This document shows, one piece after another, positions 43,191 through 52,638 of a stretch of DNA of 64,000 nucleotides (position 1 is the first letter of the stretch; each line of letters starts with the position of its first letter). The notes beneath the pieces were generated by a model, which did not search any database, was not told the origin of the DNA, and saw nothing but the letters and a program-made list of their open reading frames with translations. The DNA comes from Pedobacter sp. MR2016-24 (GTDB lineage Bacteria > Bacteroidota > Bacteroidia > Sphingobacteriales > Sphingobacteriaceae): NCBI RefSeq assembly GCF_026239655.1, contig NZ_JAPIVO010000009.1, positions 124,001 through 188,000 on the forward strand, read 5' to 3'. A program made the translations under genes and the position numbers.

Positions 43191-43586
43191 ATGAAAAAAT
43201 TTACTAAAGAAGAACGGTTATGTAGCAGAAAGTCATTAGACCTGCTGTTTAAGAACGGTTCTTCTTTTTTATTGTATCCTTTTCGGTTATCTTACTTATT
43301 TGTATCAGGTAAACATACTTTTCCTGCACAGGTGGTAATTAACGTCTCAAAGAAGAGGTTTAGACGTGCGCATGATAGAAATCTCATCAAGCGCAGAATT
43401 CGCGAAGCTTATCGTCTGCATAAATCATCTGGTTTATATCCTGCACTGAGCGATCCCAATCAATTACTATTACTTTCTATCCAGTTTGTTGGCAAAGAAC
43501 ATCATGATTACCTGTTTTTTGATAAGAAGCTTGCTGCTGCTTTTAAAAAGCTAATTTTAAGTTTTTCTACTGATGAAAGTAATTAA
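43191..43586 (+). CDS. rnpA: Ribonuclease P protein component
   Basis: The ATG at 43191 (131 residues) starts at the family beginning KKFTKEERLCSRKSLDLLF. It is the protein subunit of RNase P, which trims tRNA 5' ends. The RNR motif and lysine-rich helix (SKKRFRRAHDRNLIKRRIRE) that contacts the RNA is intact. It overlaps yidD by 14 bases. The rpmH-rnpA-yidD order is conserved, though yidC does not follow here. Confidence 0.96.
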   Translation: MKKFTKEERLCSRKSLDLLFKNGSSFLLYPFRLSYLFVSGKHTFPAQVVINVSKKRFRRAHDRNLIKRRIREAYRLHKSSGLYPALSDPNQLLLLSIQFVGKEHHDYLFFDKKLAAAFKKLILSFSTDESN

Positions 43587-43803
43587 AGAGGTTATAGCAT
43601 GGCTTTTTTTAGCTATAATTAGGCTATATCAATGGTTATTATCACCATTACTGGGTGCTAGTTGTCGTTTTACACCAACCTGTTCGCAGTACGGAATTGA
43701 AGCTATCAAAAAGCATGGGCCTTTCAAAGGGGGCTGGCTTACGTTAAAAAGGATAGGTCGCTGTCATCCCTGGGGGAAACATGGGCACGATCCTGTGCCA
43801 TAA
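43573..43803 (+). CDS. yidD: Membrane protein insertion efficiency factor
   Basis: A 76-residue YidD. It has the hydrophobic amphipathic start (VIAWLFLAIIRLYQWLLSPL) and the family signature CRFTPTCSQYGIEAIKKHGP, with conserved cysteines and GRCHPWGKHGHDPVP at the end. It assists YidC in membrane protein insertion at the inner membrane. It overlaps rnpA, which implies coupled translation. Confidence 0.97.
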   Translation: MKVIKEVIAWLFLAIIRLYQWLLSPLLGASCRFTPTCSQYGIEAIKKHGPFKGGWLTLKRIGRCHPWGKHGHDPVP

Positions 43804-43816
43804 TAATTAAATGAAC

Positions 43817-43824
43817 TATATTTG
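43817..43824 (+). promoter_or_regulatory. -7 box just before tsaB
   Basis: TATATTTG lies only 5 bases before the tsaB ATG at 43830. If used, transcription would start at about the ATG, giving a leaderless message. The -33 element is poor. Confidence 0.4.
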
Positions 43825-43829
43825 CGCAA

Positions 43830-44516
43830 ATGGTCAAAATACTTCAAATTGAAACTGCTACCCAGTCATGTTCTGCTGCTGTAGCGGTGAACGGGAAAAC
43901 AGTTGCACTAAAAGAACTTGTTGCTCAGAACATTCACGCAGGCAGTCTTACTTTATTTATTGATGAAGTGATGACGATGGCTGGCATAAGTTATCAGGAA
44001 CTCGATGCTATTGCTGTAAGTAAAGGACCTGGATCTTATACCGGCTTAAGGATTGGAGTTTCTACGGCGAAGGGATTATGTTTTGCACTTGATAAACCTC
44101 TGATCGGCATTGATACGCTAAAAATGATGGCTACTGGCTTTATCAGTACTGCTGAAAATTACCAGGGACTGGTTTGTCCGATGATCGATGCCAGAAGAAT
44201 GGAGGTTTTTACTGCCTTATATCAATCTGATCTTTCAGTTGTATTACCAGTTAGTGCAGAGATTATCAATGAAGAATCATATAAAGAACTGTTAGCTCTT
44301 CATCATATTACGTTTATAGGTGACGGGGCATCCAAATGCAGTCAGATTATCTCGTCTTCTACTGCAGTGTTTTCTGAGCTGAACTATAATTCCTCAGCAA
44401 ATATGAGTTTGCTTGCATTCAATGCTTTTCTGCATAAAGAATTTGAAGATCTTGCTTATTTTGAACCTTATTATCTCAAGGACTTTGTAATTACAGCACC
44501 AAAAAAGAAAGTTTAA
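43830..44516 (+). CDS. tsaB: tRNA threonylcarbamoyladenosine biosynthesis protein TsaB
   Basis: TsaB is a 228-residue ASKHA-fold protein that partners TsaD and TsaE in making t6A37 on tRNAs. The N-terminal ILQIETATQSCSAAVAVNGK and the GPGSYTGLRIGVSTAKGLCF signature are typical. It follows yidD by 26 bases and converges on a DUF5723 gene with the two stop codons directly abutting (44516/44517). Confidence 0.95.
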   Translation: MVKILQIETATQSCSAAVAVNGKTVALKELVAQNIHAGSLTLFIDEVMTMAGISYQELDAIAVSKGPGSYTGLRIGVSTAKGLCFALDKPLIGIDTLKMMATGFISTAENYQGLVCPMIDARRMEVFTALYQSDLSVVLPVSAEIINEESYKELLALHHITFIGDGASKCSQIISSSTAVFSELNYNSSANMSLLAFNAFLHKEFEDLAYFEPYYLKDFVITAPKKKV

Positions 44517-45920
44517 TTATTTTTTCTTTTTAAACACGCCAAATATCTTACTGAAAAAGCCTTTTTTATCGGCATCATCTCCAACTCCCGGCATGTAGCT
44601 GCTGTTTTGAGGGTGTTCTACAATGTAACCAAATTTAATTCCCAGACCCATATAAAACGAGGCTCCCGTGTATCCTAAATTTGTAGCCGCTGTTTTTTTA
44701 GCTATGGACGCCGATTTTAATAGGTTGTCTGTTCCTAAAAAGAACTCGAAGTTTGGCGTCTGGTACATTCCCTGGGTTCCCAGCTGCATAAAGCCGAGCA
44801 TATTATAGGCTGGAGACAGGGATAAAGAGAGATCATTATATTTAAAATTGTTCACCAGTACCACGTCTCCGCCTTGATAAAAAAGATTCTTTGAAATGAT
44901 AAAACTGGGCGTATAAAAATCGTATTTCTTCGAAATAAGAAAATCTGCTTTGGCATTTGTTGCCGTATAAAAGCTGTTTTTCCGATCTGCTACCTCAAAT
45001 ATATCAAGAATACGTTCCTGAAGATCGGGCTCAGGTTCCAAAGGATCTCTGTTAATAGTCGCTACATCACTTACAAAAAATGAATGTGAATCTTTATTCC
45101 ATTTGATAAAACCTAAATCCTTGATACTGCTCATAATGAACACACCTGATTTGGCAGTATAAGTAGTTCCCATCCCTATTGATAAACCAGGGTTCTTGAA
45201 ATTGGGAAAAAATGTTTTCGATGAGATCTCATCCCCACGCAGGAAACTTGCTTTATAGGTACCAGTAAGGCCAACTGAAAGTTGATTAGCTATAGGATCG
45301 ATAGTCAGATTGGAATTGGTAATTTCTGCCTTATTGTAAGTAATCCCACTCAATAAACTCACTTTTACACCAAAAGCCAATCTTTTATTGTAATTCTCCC
45401 GGAAATTTAAACTGAACTGATGATAGGACTGGCCATATCCATTACCATTAAAAAGGCCCGTTTGTGACGAGGAAAACCGATTATAATCATTGAAAATTAC
45501 CAGCGTTTCGTTTGTATAGTCTGCAAATGCGTCTGACCGCACCTGCCATGAAAAGCCAATTTCCTGATGAAATTTATAGGATTGAAACATCCTGAATGTT
45601 AGCAGATAGATATTAGAGTTATGTATCAGTTTATTTCTATCATTATTTCCGATAGGAACTCCCGTGGCATCATAAACACCATCGGAGATCAATTTTCTCC
45701 CTGTAAAACTGCCATCACCTCTATTTGCTGCATTAAGACCAAAATATGGGAGCAGAAAATTAGAAGCGTATTGCCTCGAGGAGTCTAAAAGAAATGCTTT
45801 TTGAGCAGGGTTCTCAAAAGCATCAAATAATGTTTTTGTATTGAAAAGACCATATTGCTGTGCCTGAAGCTGGCTGAATGTAATTGAAAAAAAACAGATT
45901 AACAGGTATCTTTTTGCCAT
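44517..45920 (-). CDS. DUF5723-family outer-membrane protein
   Basis: This 467-residue exported protein has a signal peptide (KRYLLICFFSITFSQLQAQ). A long beta-strand-rich body has the alternating aromatic pattern of outer-membrane barrels. The C-terminus is lysine-rich (FGVFKKKK). The layout and phrases such as GFSWQVRSDAFADY fit the DUF5723 group found in Bacteroidota. Function is unknown; a porin-like or type IX-associated barrel role is conceivable. Confidence 0.75.
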   Translation of the reverse strand: MAKRYLLICFFSITFSQLQAQQYGLFNTKTLFDAFENPAQKAFLLDSSRQYASNFLLPYFGLNAANRGDGSFTGRKLISDGVYDATGVPIGNNDRNKLIHNSNIYLLTFRMFQSYKFHQEIGFSWQVRSDAFADYTNETLVIFNDYNRFSSSQTGLFNGNGYGQSYHQFSLNFRENYNKRLAFGVKVSLLSGITYNKAEITNSNLTIDPIANQLSVGLTGTYKASFLRGDEISSKTFFPNFKNPGLSIGMGTTYTAKSGVFIMSSIKDLGFIKWNKDSHSFFVSDVATINRDPLEPEPDLQERILDIFEVADRKNSFYTATNAKADFLISKKYDFYTPSFIISKNLFYQGGDVVLVNNFKYNDLSLSLSPAYNMLGFMQLGTQGMYQTPNFEFFLGTDNLLKSASIAKKTAATNLGYTGASFYMGLGIKFGYIVEHPQNSSYMPGVGDDADKKGFFSKIFGVFKKKK

Positions 45921-46015
45921 ATGCAGGAAACGTTTCTAAATATGCTAAATTAAAAAGGTAAATTGATTATTTAAATGTTAAATCTTATTCAATTCATTCT
46001 TTTTGGAATAGGAAA

Positions 46016-47593
46016 CTACCTTATTACCATTGTACTGTCGGTTTTCGAAGCAGATTTTGCATCAATTACTAAAGTAGTCTGGAAGTTATCACCATCACCG
46101 CTTAACTGATAAATCAATGAGCTGAATGGAGCTAAACCATCTTCAGCACTAAGGTACCTGTAGTCGGCATTGTACATCATATTCCTCGCCAGATCCATAA
46201 CGTTTTTCCTGTTACCATAAAACATCACACTTGCATCTTTTGAAATATGGTTATACAGATTAGTGTAATCCGAAGTATTGATTAGCAGTTCATTTTTGCG
46301 GTAGCTGTTTAAAAAAGATTGTATGGTTCCGGCGGAATTCGCAATTACCATATAATTATCAATTATCGTATAATATGGTTTATTGAATTTGCTGACAGGT
46401 TCTCCAAAGTAGGCATACAGTAAATCCGGTTCTTTCAATAATTTGATGTCCTCATTATAGTTTTCACTGATATCCAGTAGGAGCTGATCTAATTTATCTC
46501 CGTTAGACAGTTGGATAGCACCTAATTTTTCTCCTGATTTTAGCTGAAAAGTAATGAGCTGACTTTTAAAATATTTAGGGATGATTTCATCGATATCCAG
46601 GTGATATTTCTGATTAGTACTATTTATAATTCTTTTTACCTTATTATCCTGTTTTGTTGAGCTAAACCATGTTGCCAGATTTTTACGCCATGCATTATAA
46701 TCTGAGATTATAAAAACAGTAAAATTAGCTGTATTTGCAGGCAGGATATTGTCTATAATTATCTTCTGGGGTTTTAGTGAGATAAACAAACTGAGGTAAT
46801 TCGTGTGATCATTTATTCTGGAGTTGCCGTTAAAGAATAGTCTCTCTTTACTAAAATTATAGTTGAGTGCTGCGAATGAATTGTTCTTCTTTAATATTTC
46901 TATATGACCAGGAAGCTTATCGGGAGAAAATGCTTTAAGCAAATCCGGGAGAATACGGAAGTTGATATAAAGATTTGCCAGACTGTTTTTGCTGTACTTG
47001 TCGCCCGACTTCATATAGGCTGCAAATTCTTGCGTATTTTTGTCCAGATGGGCATTTAGTGCTTGAACAGCATGCTGTTTATTATTTGATATCACGACTA
47101 GGTCGTTTTTTATTCCTCCGTAGTAGATGGTGCTGTCCTGTAATGTTAATTTGAATTCCGTGGCTGTGCCTTCAGTTTGAATCTTATTGGCTTTCAGCGT
47201 ATTCAGCAGGTTTACCTTTCCTTCTGCGGTGTTTAGCTGAGTGCTGATCAGGTAATTATTAGATTGATTTGATCCCGCTGAAAAGCTGATATATATGGCA
47301 TTCCCCACAATAAGCCGGTTGATAGCAGGATTGGCTATAATTTCACTTTTTAGCAAGGCAAGTTGTCTTGCATTTTCTGTCCCGATTACGCGTTGAAAGT
47401 AATTCTGCCCTTTTAATAATTCCAATACGTTCTTGTCATCCTGCATGCAAAAAACGAGTCCGGAATTGAAAACCGCGGCATTAAGACTACCATTATCTGT
47501 CATATTCTGCGCAGTTAATCTGGAGAAATATAGATAAGCCATAGCCATCATCGCTATAATCAGTACTAACAGAGTGAGATAGATTTTTTTCAT
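46016..47593 (-). CDS. Membrane-anchored DUF3352-like protein
   Basis: The ATG at 47593 (525 residues) gives an N-terminal anchor (MKKIYLTLLVLIIAMMAMAY); the longer ORF needs a TTG start. The rest is a periplasmic alpha/beta body with repeated strands and phrases such as NTAEGKVNLLNTLKANK and MVIANSAGTIQSFLNSYRKN. The layout resembles DUF3352 proteins. No catalytic motif is seen. It is on the same strand as the DUF5723 gene, 95 bases away, so the two may be linked. Confidence 0.7.
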   Translation of the reverse strand: MKKIYLTLLVLIIAMMAMAYLYFSRLTAQNMTDNGSLNAAVFNSGLVFCMQDDKNVLELLKGQNYFQRVIGTENARQLALLKSEIIANPAINRLIVGNAIYISFSAGSNQSNNYLISTQLNTAEGKVNLLNTLKANKIQTEGTATEFKLTLQDSTIYYGGIKNDLVVISNNKQHAVQALNAHLDKNTQEFAAYMKSGDKYSKNSLANLYINFRILPDLLKAFSPDKLPGHIEILKKNNSFAALNYNFSKERLFFNGNSRINDHTNYLSLFISLKPQKIIIDNILPANTANFTVFIISDYNAWRKNLATWFSSTKQDNKVKRIINSTNQKYHLDIDEIIPKYFKSQLITFQLKSGEKLGAIQLSNGDKLDQLLLDISENYNEDIKLLKEPDLLYAYFGEPVSKFNKPYYTIIDNYMVIANSAGTIQSFLNSYRKNELLINTSDYTNLYNHISKDASVMFYGNRKNVMDLARNMMYNADYRYLSAEDGLAPFSSLIYQLSGDGDNFQTTLVIDAKSASKTDSTMVIR

Positions 47594-47687
47594 GGGAGAT
47601 TCAAGCAAATTTAATTTTAATTTTTGATTACTAAGAAAATGCAACCATTTTCTTAATTTTGACTGGCTGGAAAAAAGCTGATTTTAA

Positions 47688-48074
47688 ATGAATAGACGAA
47701 TAATTTTAACTGCTTCTTTGTTTGGTTGTATAGCTGTGATATTTGGAGCATTTGGCGCGCATAGTTTAAAGAATGTTCTCAGTGCTGATGCTATGGCTAT
47801 CTGGACAAAAGGTATTGAATATCAGTTTTATCACACTTTTGCTTTATTATTCTTATCAACTTTTGCCAGATTCAGGACTAAACTGGTAGACTTTTCATTT
47901 TACTGTTTTTCTATCGGTACTTTATTATTTTCCGGGTCGTTATATTTACTGGCAACGAGGGACATTCTTCATCTTTCTTTTGTGAATATCATCGGTCCGG
48001 TTACGCCTTTGGGTGGATTATTATTGGTAGGCGGATGGATTCTTTTATTCCTTGCTGCTTTAAAAAACCGATAA
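47688..48074 (+). CDS. DUF423/YgdD-family membrane protein
   Basis: The 128-residue protein has four membrane helices and the family start LFGCIAVIFGAFGAHSLKNV. GIEYQFYHTFALLFLSTFA and the C-terminal GPVTPLGGLLLVGGWILLFL are also conserved. Its function is not established. It lies one base before priA and is probably in its operon. Confidence 0.92.
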   Translation: MNRRIILTASLFGCIAVIFGAFGAHSLKNVLSADAMAIWTKGIEYQFYHTFALLFLSTFARFRTKLVDFSFYCFSIGTLLFSGSLYLLATRDILHLSFVNIIGPVTPLGGLLLVGGWILLFLAALKNR

Positions 48075-48075
48075 T

Positions 48076-50556
48076 ATGTCAGACGCTAATGATATAGATT
48101 TTGTAGAAAGGGATACCTTATTTGTTGAAGTCATTTTACCCTTATCACTTTCAAAAAATTATATCTATCGTATACCTTTTCACTTAAATGAACTGATTGC
48201 GGTGGGGAAAAGGGTAATTGTACAGTTTGGTAAAAACAAAATCTATACGGCATTAGTTAAAAGTTTAAGTAATACACCTCCAGAGGTTTATCAGGCAAAA
48301 TACATTATCGATGTAATAGATGAATATCCCGTCGTAACTGATATGCAATTCAGGTTCTGGGATTGGATGACTTCCTATTATTTATGTAATGAAGGAGATG
48401 TGATGTCGGCCGCCCTTCCTGCAGGACTTAAACTGGCCAGTGAGACAATTATCGTACTGCGTGAAGATGCTGATCTGGGTTCAATAGATATTACCGATAA
48501 GGAAGCCATACTTGTTACCACCCTGGATAAGCAAAAGAAACTGACGATCGATCAGATATCTAAATTATTAGGACAGAAGACAGTCTTTCCTATCATCAGA
48601 TCCTTAATCGGTAAGGACGTGGTCTATATAGCAGAAGAAGTAGTAGAGAAATACAAACCGCTTTTAAAGTCTTTTATTACACTAAACCCTTTTTATAAAG
48701 AAGAGGGCAATTTCAGACAGCTTTTTGAAGTGCTGGAGCGTGCGCCAAAACAATTGGATGCACTGCTGATGTACATTAAGCTTTCTAAAGCAGGAGAAGA
48801 AGTTTCAAAGGCACAATTGCTGGAAGAAAGTAATTGCGGCCAGGCTGCGTTAAAATCTTTAGTGGATAAGGACATTTTTGCATTGCGTAAAAAAGCAGTG
48901 AGCCGGCTGAATGATGAGGTGGATGACCTCATCTTAAATTTTAAATTGAGTACAGCCCAGCAAATAGCATTATCAGCAATTCAAACCTCATTTCAGACCA
49001 AAGATGTGGTTTTACTGCATGGTGTTACTGCTTCCGGAAAAACACAGGTCTACATCAAATTGATAGAAGAAGCTATTGCCGGCGGTGGGCAAGTACTTTT
49101 CCTCTTGCCTGAAATTGCACTCACTACGCAGATTGTTGAGCGGATAAAACGTTATTTTGGTGATGCCATCGGTGTATATCACTCAAAATTTAATGACAAT
49201 GAACGCGTAGAGATCTGGAATAAAGTACTTAACGGACAATATAAGATTGTTTTAGGTGCCAGATCCGCCGTTTTTCTTCCTTTTAAAGATTTAAAATTAA
49301 TCGTCGTAGATGAAGAGCATGAGTCATCTTATAAACAGAATGAACCTTCTCCAAGGTATCAGGCAAGAGATGCTGCCGTATATCTGGCCCACTTGCATCA
49401 GGCTAAGATAGTATTGGGTTCTGCTACACCTTCAATTGAAAGTTATTACAATGCAGAACAACAAAAATATGGTCTGGTTGCGCTTACGGAAAGGTTCGGG
49501 GGAGTTGATCTTCCGCTTCAGGAGGTAGTCAGTATTTCAGAGGAAACCAAACGAAAGAAGATGGTGTCTTATTTTTCCAGTGTGCTTATTGACGATATAC
49601 AGGCTACACTGAATAAAAAGGAACAGGTAATTCTTTTCCAGAACAGGAGGGGATACGCTACCATTCTTATTTGCAAAACATGCGGATTCGCACCCAAATG
49701 CGTGAATTGTGATGTGAGTTTAACATTTCATAAGAGCAGCGGGAAATTACATTGTCATTATTGCGGTTATCACGAAAGCAGTATGAAAATATGTCCGGCA
49801 TGCGGTTCTGTGCATGTGGAACAAAAAGGTTTTGGTACAGAAAGGGTTGAAGAAGAGCTTAGTCTTATCTTTCCTGATATTAAGATTGCGCGATTGGATG
49901 TGGACAGTACCAGAACTAAAAATAGTCTGCAGAAAATCATAGCTGATTTCCAGGAAAAAAAGACAGACATTCTGATCGGAACACAGATGGTAGCTAAGGG
50001 ACTGGATTTTGACAATGTCACCCTGATTGGAGTAATCAATGCAGATACGCTTTTAAATTATCCTGATTTTCGTGCTTTCGAAAGGAGTTATCAATTGCTG
50101 GCACAGGTGGCAGGAAGAGCCGGGCGCCGCTCGCAGCAGGGAAAAGTATGTATTCAGGCTTATGATGACAAACACAGGATTATTAAACAAGTAGTAGATA
50201 ACAACTATCTTGAAATGTATAATGACGAAATTGCCGAGCGGAGGCAATTTCATTATCCACCCTTTACACGCCTGATTTTCATCAATGTGAAACATAAGGA
50301 TGCCAATGTCCTCAATGCCGCTGCATTAAGGTTTGCCAATCTGTTAAAAGCGCAACTTGGAACACGCGTTCTAGGGCCTGAACAACCTTTAGTGTCCAGA
50401 ATCAGAAACTATTATATCAGGCAGATTATCATTAAATCCGATAAGTCTACGGCAATACAAAAAGTAAAATCAGTACTAAAACAAACGATTGTTGATTTCA
50501 ATACAGAAAATACTTATAAAGGGGTAATTATACAGATCGATGTAGATCCTTATTAA
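48076..50556 (+). CDS. priA: Primosomal protein N' (replication restart helicase)
   Basis: PriA (826 residues) binds stalled forks and reloads DnaB. The N-terminal DNA-binding domain covers about 1-110. The Walker A is GVTASGKTQVYIKLIEEA, and the DEAH-type box is VVDEEHESSYKQ. The zinc cluster is in CKTCGFAPKCVNCDVSL and CHYCGY...CPACGS. The helicase C-terminal (GTQMVAKGLDFDNVTLIGVI) and QLLAQVAGRAGR are intact. It converges with a beta-barrel gene by a 4-base overlap. Confidence 0.97.
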   Translation: MSDANDIDFVERDTLFVEVILPLSLSKNYIYRIPFHLNELIAVGKRVIVQFGKNKIYTALVKSLSNTPPEVYQAKYIIDVIDEYPVVTDMQFRFWDWMTSYYLCNEGDVMSAALPAGLKLASETIIVLREDADLGSIDITDKEAILVTTLDKQKKLTIDQISKLLGQKTVFPIIRSLIGKDVVYIAEEVVEKYKPLLKSFITLNPFYKEEGNFRQLFEVLERAPKQLDALLMYIKLSKAGEEVSKAQLLEESNCGQAALKSLVDKDIFALRKKAVSRLNDEVDDLILNFKLSTAQQIALSAIQTSFQTKDVVLLHGVTASGKTQVYIKLIEEAIAGGGQVLFLLPEIALTTQIVERIKRYFGDAIGVYHSKFNDNERVEIWNKVLNGQYKIVLGARSAVFLPFKDLKLIVVDEEHESSYKQNEPSPRYQARDAAVYLAHLHQAKIVLGSATPSIESYYNAEQQKYGLVALTERFGGVDLPLQEVVSISEETKRKKMVSYFSSVLIDDIQATLNKKEQVILFQNRRGYATILICKTCGFAPKCVNCDVSLTFHKSSGKLHCHYCGYHESSMKICPACGSVHVEQKGFGTERVEEELSLIFPDIKIARLDVDSTRTKNSLQKIIADFQEKKTDILIGTQMVAKGLDFDNVTLIGVINADTLLNYPDFRAFERSYQLLAQVAGRAGRRSQQGKVCIQAYDDKHRIIKQVVDNNYLEMYNDEIAERRQFHYPPFTRLIFINVKHKDANVLNAAALRFANLLKAQLGTRVLGPEQPLVSRIRNYYIRQIIIKSDKSTAIQKVKSVLKQTIVDFNTENTYKGVIIQIDVDPY

Positions 50557-51233
50557 TCTTTAGTTCCGAGATGTATCTGAATGCCTACGGAAACAGGGTT
50601 TAATAGAAATTCGGTTTTATAATATTTATTTAAAGTCCTGTAATTTGACGCATCCAATGCAACTGTTTCCTGGCGTTCATAGGAGTAGAAGAACTCGAGG
50701 TTGCTTTCTGCAAAAATAGAAAGCATTGGTACAGGGTTAAGCTTAATTCCAAGTACAGGAGAAGCTACGAATCCGTTTTTGCTACCTTCGATGCTACTTG
50801 GTGAAACCGTAACGCGCTGCGGATTTGTATTGTTGATAGTTCCCTTGAAAACGGTTGACCTAAATCCTATATCCATTGCAAAATAAGGCTGAATACCTGA
50901 ATAATTGAAGCTTTTCTCAAATCCTATTTTAACTGAATAATCTGTTGTTTTACCATCTGCAAGTTCACAATTAGCGCAGTTATTGTTAAAACTGGTTGAC
51001 TTGTTTAAATAGTTTGCACTAAGCCGGTAGCTAATCTGATTGTCATTGAATTTAATCATCGCTCCATTAAAGTAGGTATTTAAATAGGGCTGATCTGTCT
51101 GATTCAATAATTTCGGCAGTTGAATAATACTAAATGCCCTTGCAACTATGGAGTAATTATAATTTCCATTTGTTTGAGAATAAGAGCAAAGGTAAAACGC
51201 TAAAGACAATAGTGTTAGTATTGCTTTTTTCAT
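50553..51233 (-). CDS. Outer-membrane beta-barrel protein
   Basis: The 226-residue protein has a signal peptide (KKAILTLLSLAFYLCSYSQ) and about eight amphipathic beta-strands. Aromatic girdle residues and a terminal strand (FLLNPVSVGIQIHLGTKD) fit an OmpW/OmpA-like eight-stranded barrel. A CANC motif sits in an external loop. Function is unknown. The gene is isolated, and 51234-51506 upstream has nothing else I recognise. Confidence 0.78.
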   Translation of the reverse strand: MKKAILTLLSLAFYLCSYSQTNGNYNYSIVARAFSIIQLPKLLNQTDQPYLNTYFNGAMIKFNDNQISYRLSANYLNKSTSFNNNCANCELADGKTTDYSVKIGFEKSFNYSGIQPYFAMDIGFRSTVFKGTINNTNPQRVTVSPSSIEGSKNGFVASPVLGIKLNPVPMLSIFAESNLEFFYSYERQETVALDASNYRTLNKYYKTEFLLNPVSVGIQIHLGTKD

Positions 51234-51506
51234 ACATAATGTTTTTGGTGTGGTCTCAAAAGTAGAAATTATTTGTTGTAATAAGCTGATTATTACGTAT
51301 AAAATATACTTGTATTTATTGGAAATTATTACTGAGAATTTTTTAAAAAATTAACTTTTATGCATGTGTTTTGTCGTATTATTTTTATTTTAAGAATAAT
51401 AACAGCGCTATATCCTGTTGTTAGGTTTTGTTCCTAAGTTGTTGTGTATTAAATTCCTACGATTTAAGCCTGAAAAATTGATTCTAAAGCAGTATTTTTG
51501 GAATCA

Positions 51507-52163
51507 ATGGCATATAAGTTTGTAGATAATTACAGGGAAAGAGGGGCGAGGAAAAAATTAGTAGAACACCTCAAGTCAAGAGGTATAGCTGATGAACGTG
51601 TTTTGACTGCAATTGGAAAAGTACCCCGGCATTTCTTTTTTGATGAAACATTCTGGAATCAGGCGTATAAAGACATTGCTTTTCCAATTGGCGACGGACA
51701 GACTATTTCTCAGCCCTATACGGTAGCTTACCAAAGTGAGTTGCTGCACATTGTGAAAGGCGACAAGGTTCTTGAAATCGGAACCGGTTCCGGTTACCAG
51801 ACTTGTATCTTAATGGAGCTTGGTGCTGAGGTCTATACCATTGAAAGACAGGAAAGCATCTACAAACATACTATACGGGTATTGCCGGGAATGGGATACA
51901 AAGCCAATTTTTTCTTTGGTGATGGATCAATGGGGATTGCTGATCATGCACCGTATAGTAAGATCATCGTAACCGCAGGTGCACCCTTCGTCCCGGAAAT
52001 ACTGTTAAAACAGCTTAAAATAGGAGGTATTCTGGTCATTCCGGTAGGTAATGAACATTCCCAGACTATGGTAACAGTCATCAGAGTAAATGAAACAGAA
52101 TACGAAAGATTTGAACTGGATACTTTCAGGTTTGTCCCCCTTGTGGGAGACCAGGCCTGGTAA
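51507..52163 (+). CDS. pcm: Protein-L-isoaspartate O-methyltransferase
   Basis: The ATG at 51507 (218 residues) is used rather than a TTG at 51498. Pcm repairs isoaspartyl residues using SAM. The SAM-binding motif I reads VLEIGTGSGYQTCILMEL. The family's pre-motif DGQTISQPYTVAYQSELLHI and post-motif IIVTAGAPFVPEILLKQLKI are present. It converges with smpB across 5 bases. Confidence 0.95.
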   Translation: MAYKFVDNYRERGARKKLVEHLKSRGIADERVLTAIGKVPRHFFFDETFWNQAYKDIAFPIGDGQTISQPYTVAYQSELLHIVKGDKVLEIGTGSGYQTCILMELGAEVYTIERQESIYKHTIRVLPGMGYKANFFFGDGSMGIADHAPYSKIIVTAGAPFVPEILLKQLKIGGILVIPVGNEHSQTMVTVIRVNETEYERFELDTFRFVPLVGDQAW

Positions 52164-52168
52164 TTTTT

Positions 52169-52618
52169 TTACACTTTTAACGCTCTATCCATCTCCCTTT
52201 TCGATTCCCTGTCTTTGATGCTGTCTCTTTTATCAAATTCTTTTTTACCCTGAGCCAGCGCAATCTCAATTTTTGCGAATCCTCTCTCATTGGTAAAAAT
52301 GCGAAGAGGCACAATCGTATAACCCTTCTCTTCGCTCTTTACTTTGAGCTTCTTCAATTCTTTTTTTTGCAGGAGCAGTACTCTGTCCCTTTTGATATCA
52401 TGATGGTGAAATGAACTGTGACTGTATTCCGAAATATGCAGATTCCTTACATAGAGTGTATTACCGATAAACATGCAGAATGCATCAGACATATTTGCCT
52501 TTCCTTGTCTGATTGCCTTAATTTCTGTACCCAGTAAAGCCAGTCCCGCATTATATTTTTCAATGACATGGTAGTCGAAATATGCTCTTTTATTTTTTAT
52601 TTGAATGTCGTTTTTCAT
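52169..52618 (-). CDS. smpB: SsrA-binding protein
   Basis: SmpB (149 residues) escorts tmRNA to stalled ribosomes. The core is visible: NKRAYFDYHVIEKYNAGLAL, GTEIKAIRQGKANMSDAFC and HISEYSHSSFHHHDIKRDR. The basic C-terminal tail (GKKEFDKRDSIKDRESKREM) that enters the mRNA channel is present. It lies 20 bases after the Nramp-Usp gene on the same strand, possibly co-transcribed. Confidence 0.96.
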   Translation of the reverse strand: MKNDIQIKNKRAYFDYHVIEKYNAGLALLGTEIKAIRQGKANMSDAFCMFIGNTLYVRNLHISEYSHSSFHHHDIKRDRVLLLQKKELKKLKVKSEEKGYTIVPLRIFTNERGFAKIEIALAQGKKEFDKRDSIKDRESKREMDRALKV

Positions 52619-52638
52619 AGAATCTGCTAATATAAGAT

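Noticed and set aside
45975..46109. Plus-strand ORF of 44 codons starting MLNLIQFILFGIGNYLI, reminiscent of a TatA start
   Set aside because: Most of it lies antisense to the well-supported DUF3352-like gene and it lacks the rest of TatA (FGxxKLP and amphipathic helix). The resemblance is probably chance.
51374..51398. AT-rich symmetric bases (TATTATT...AATAATA) upstream of pcm
   Set aside because: Such short AT palindromes are expected by chance in this base composition, and no promoter or conserved element is next to it.
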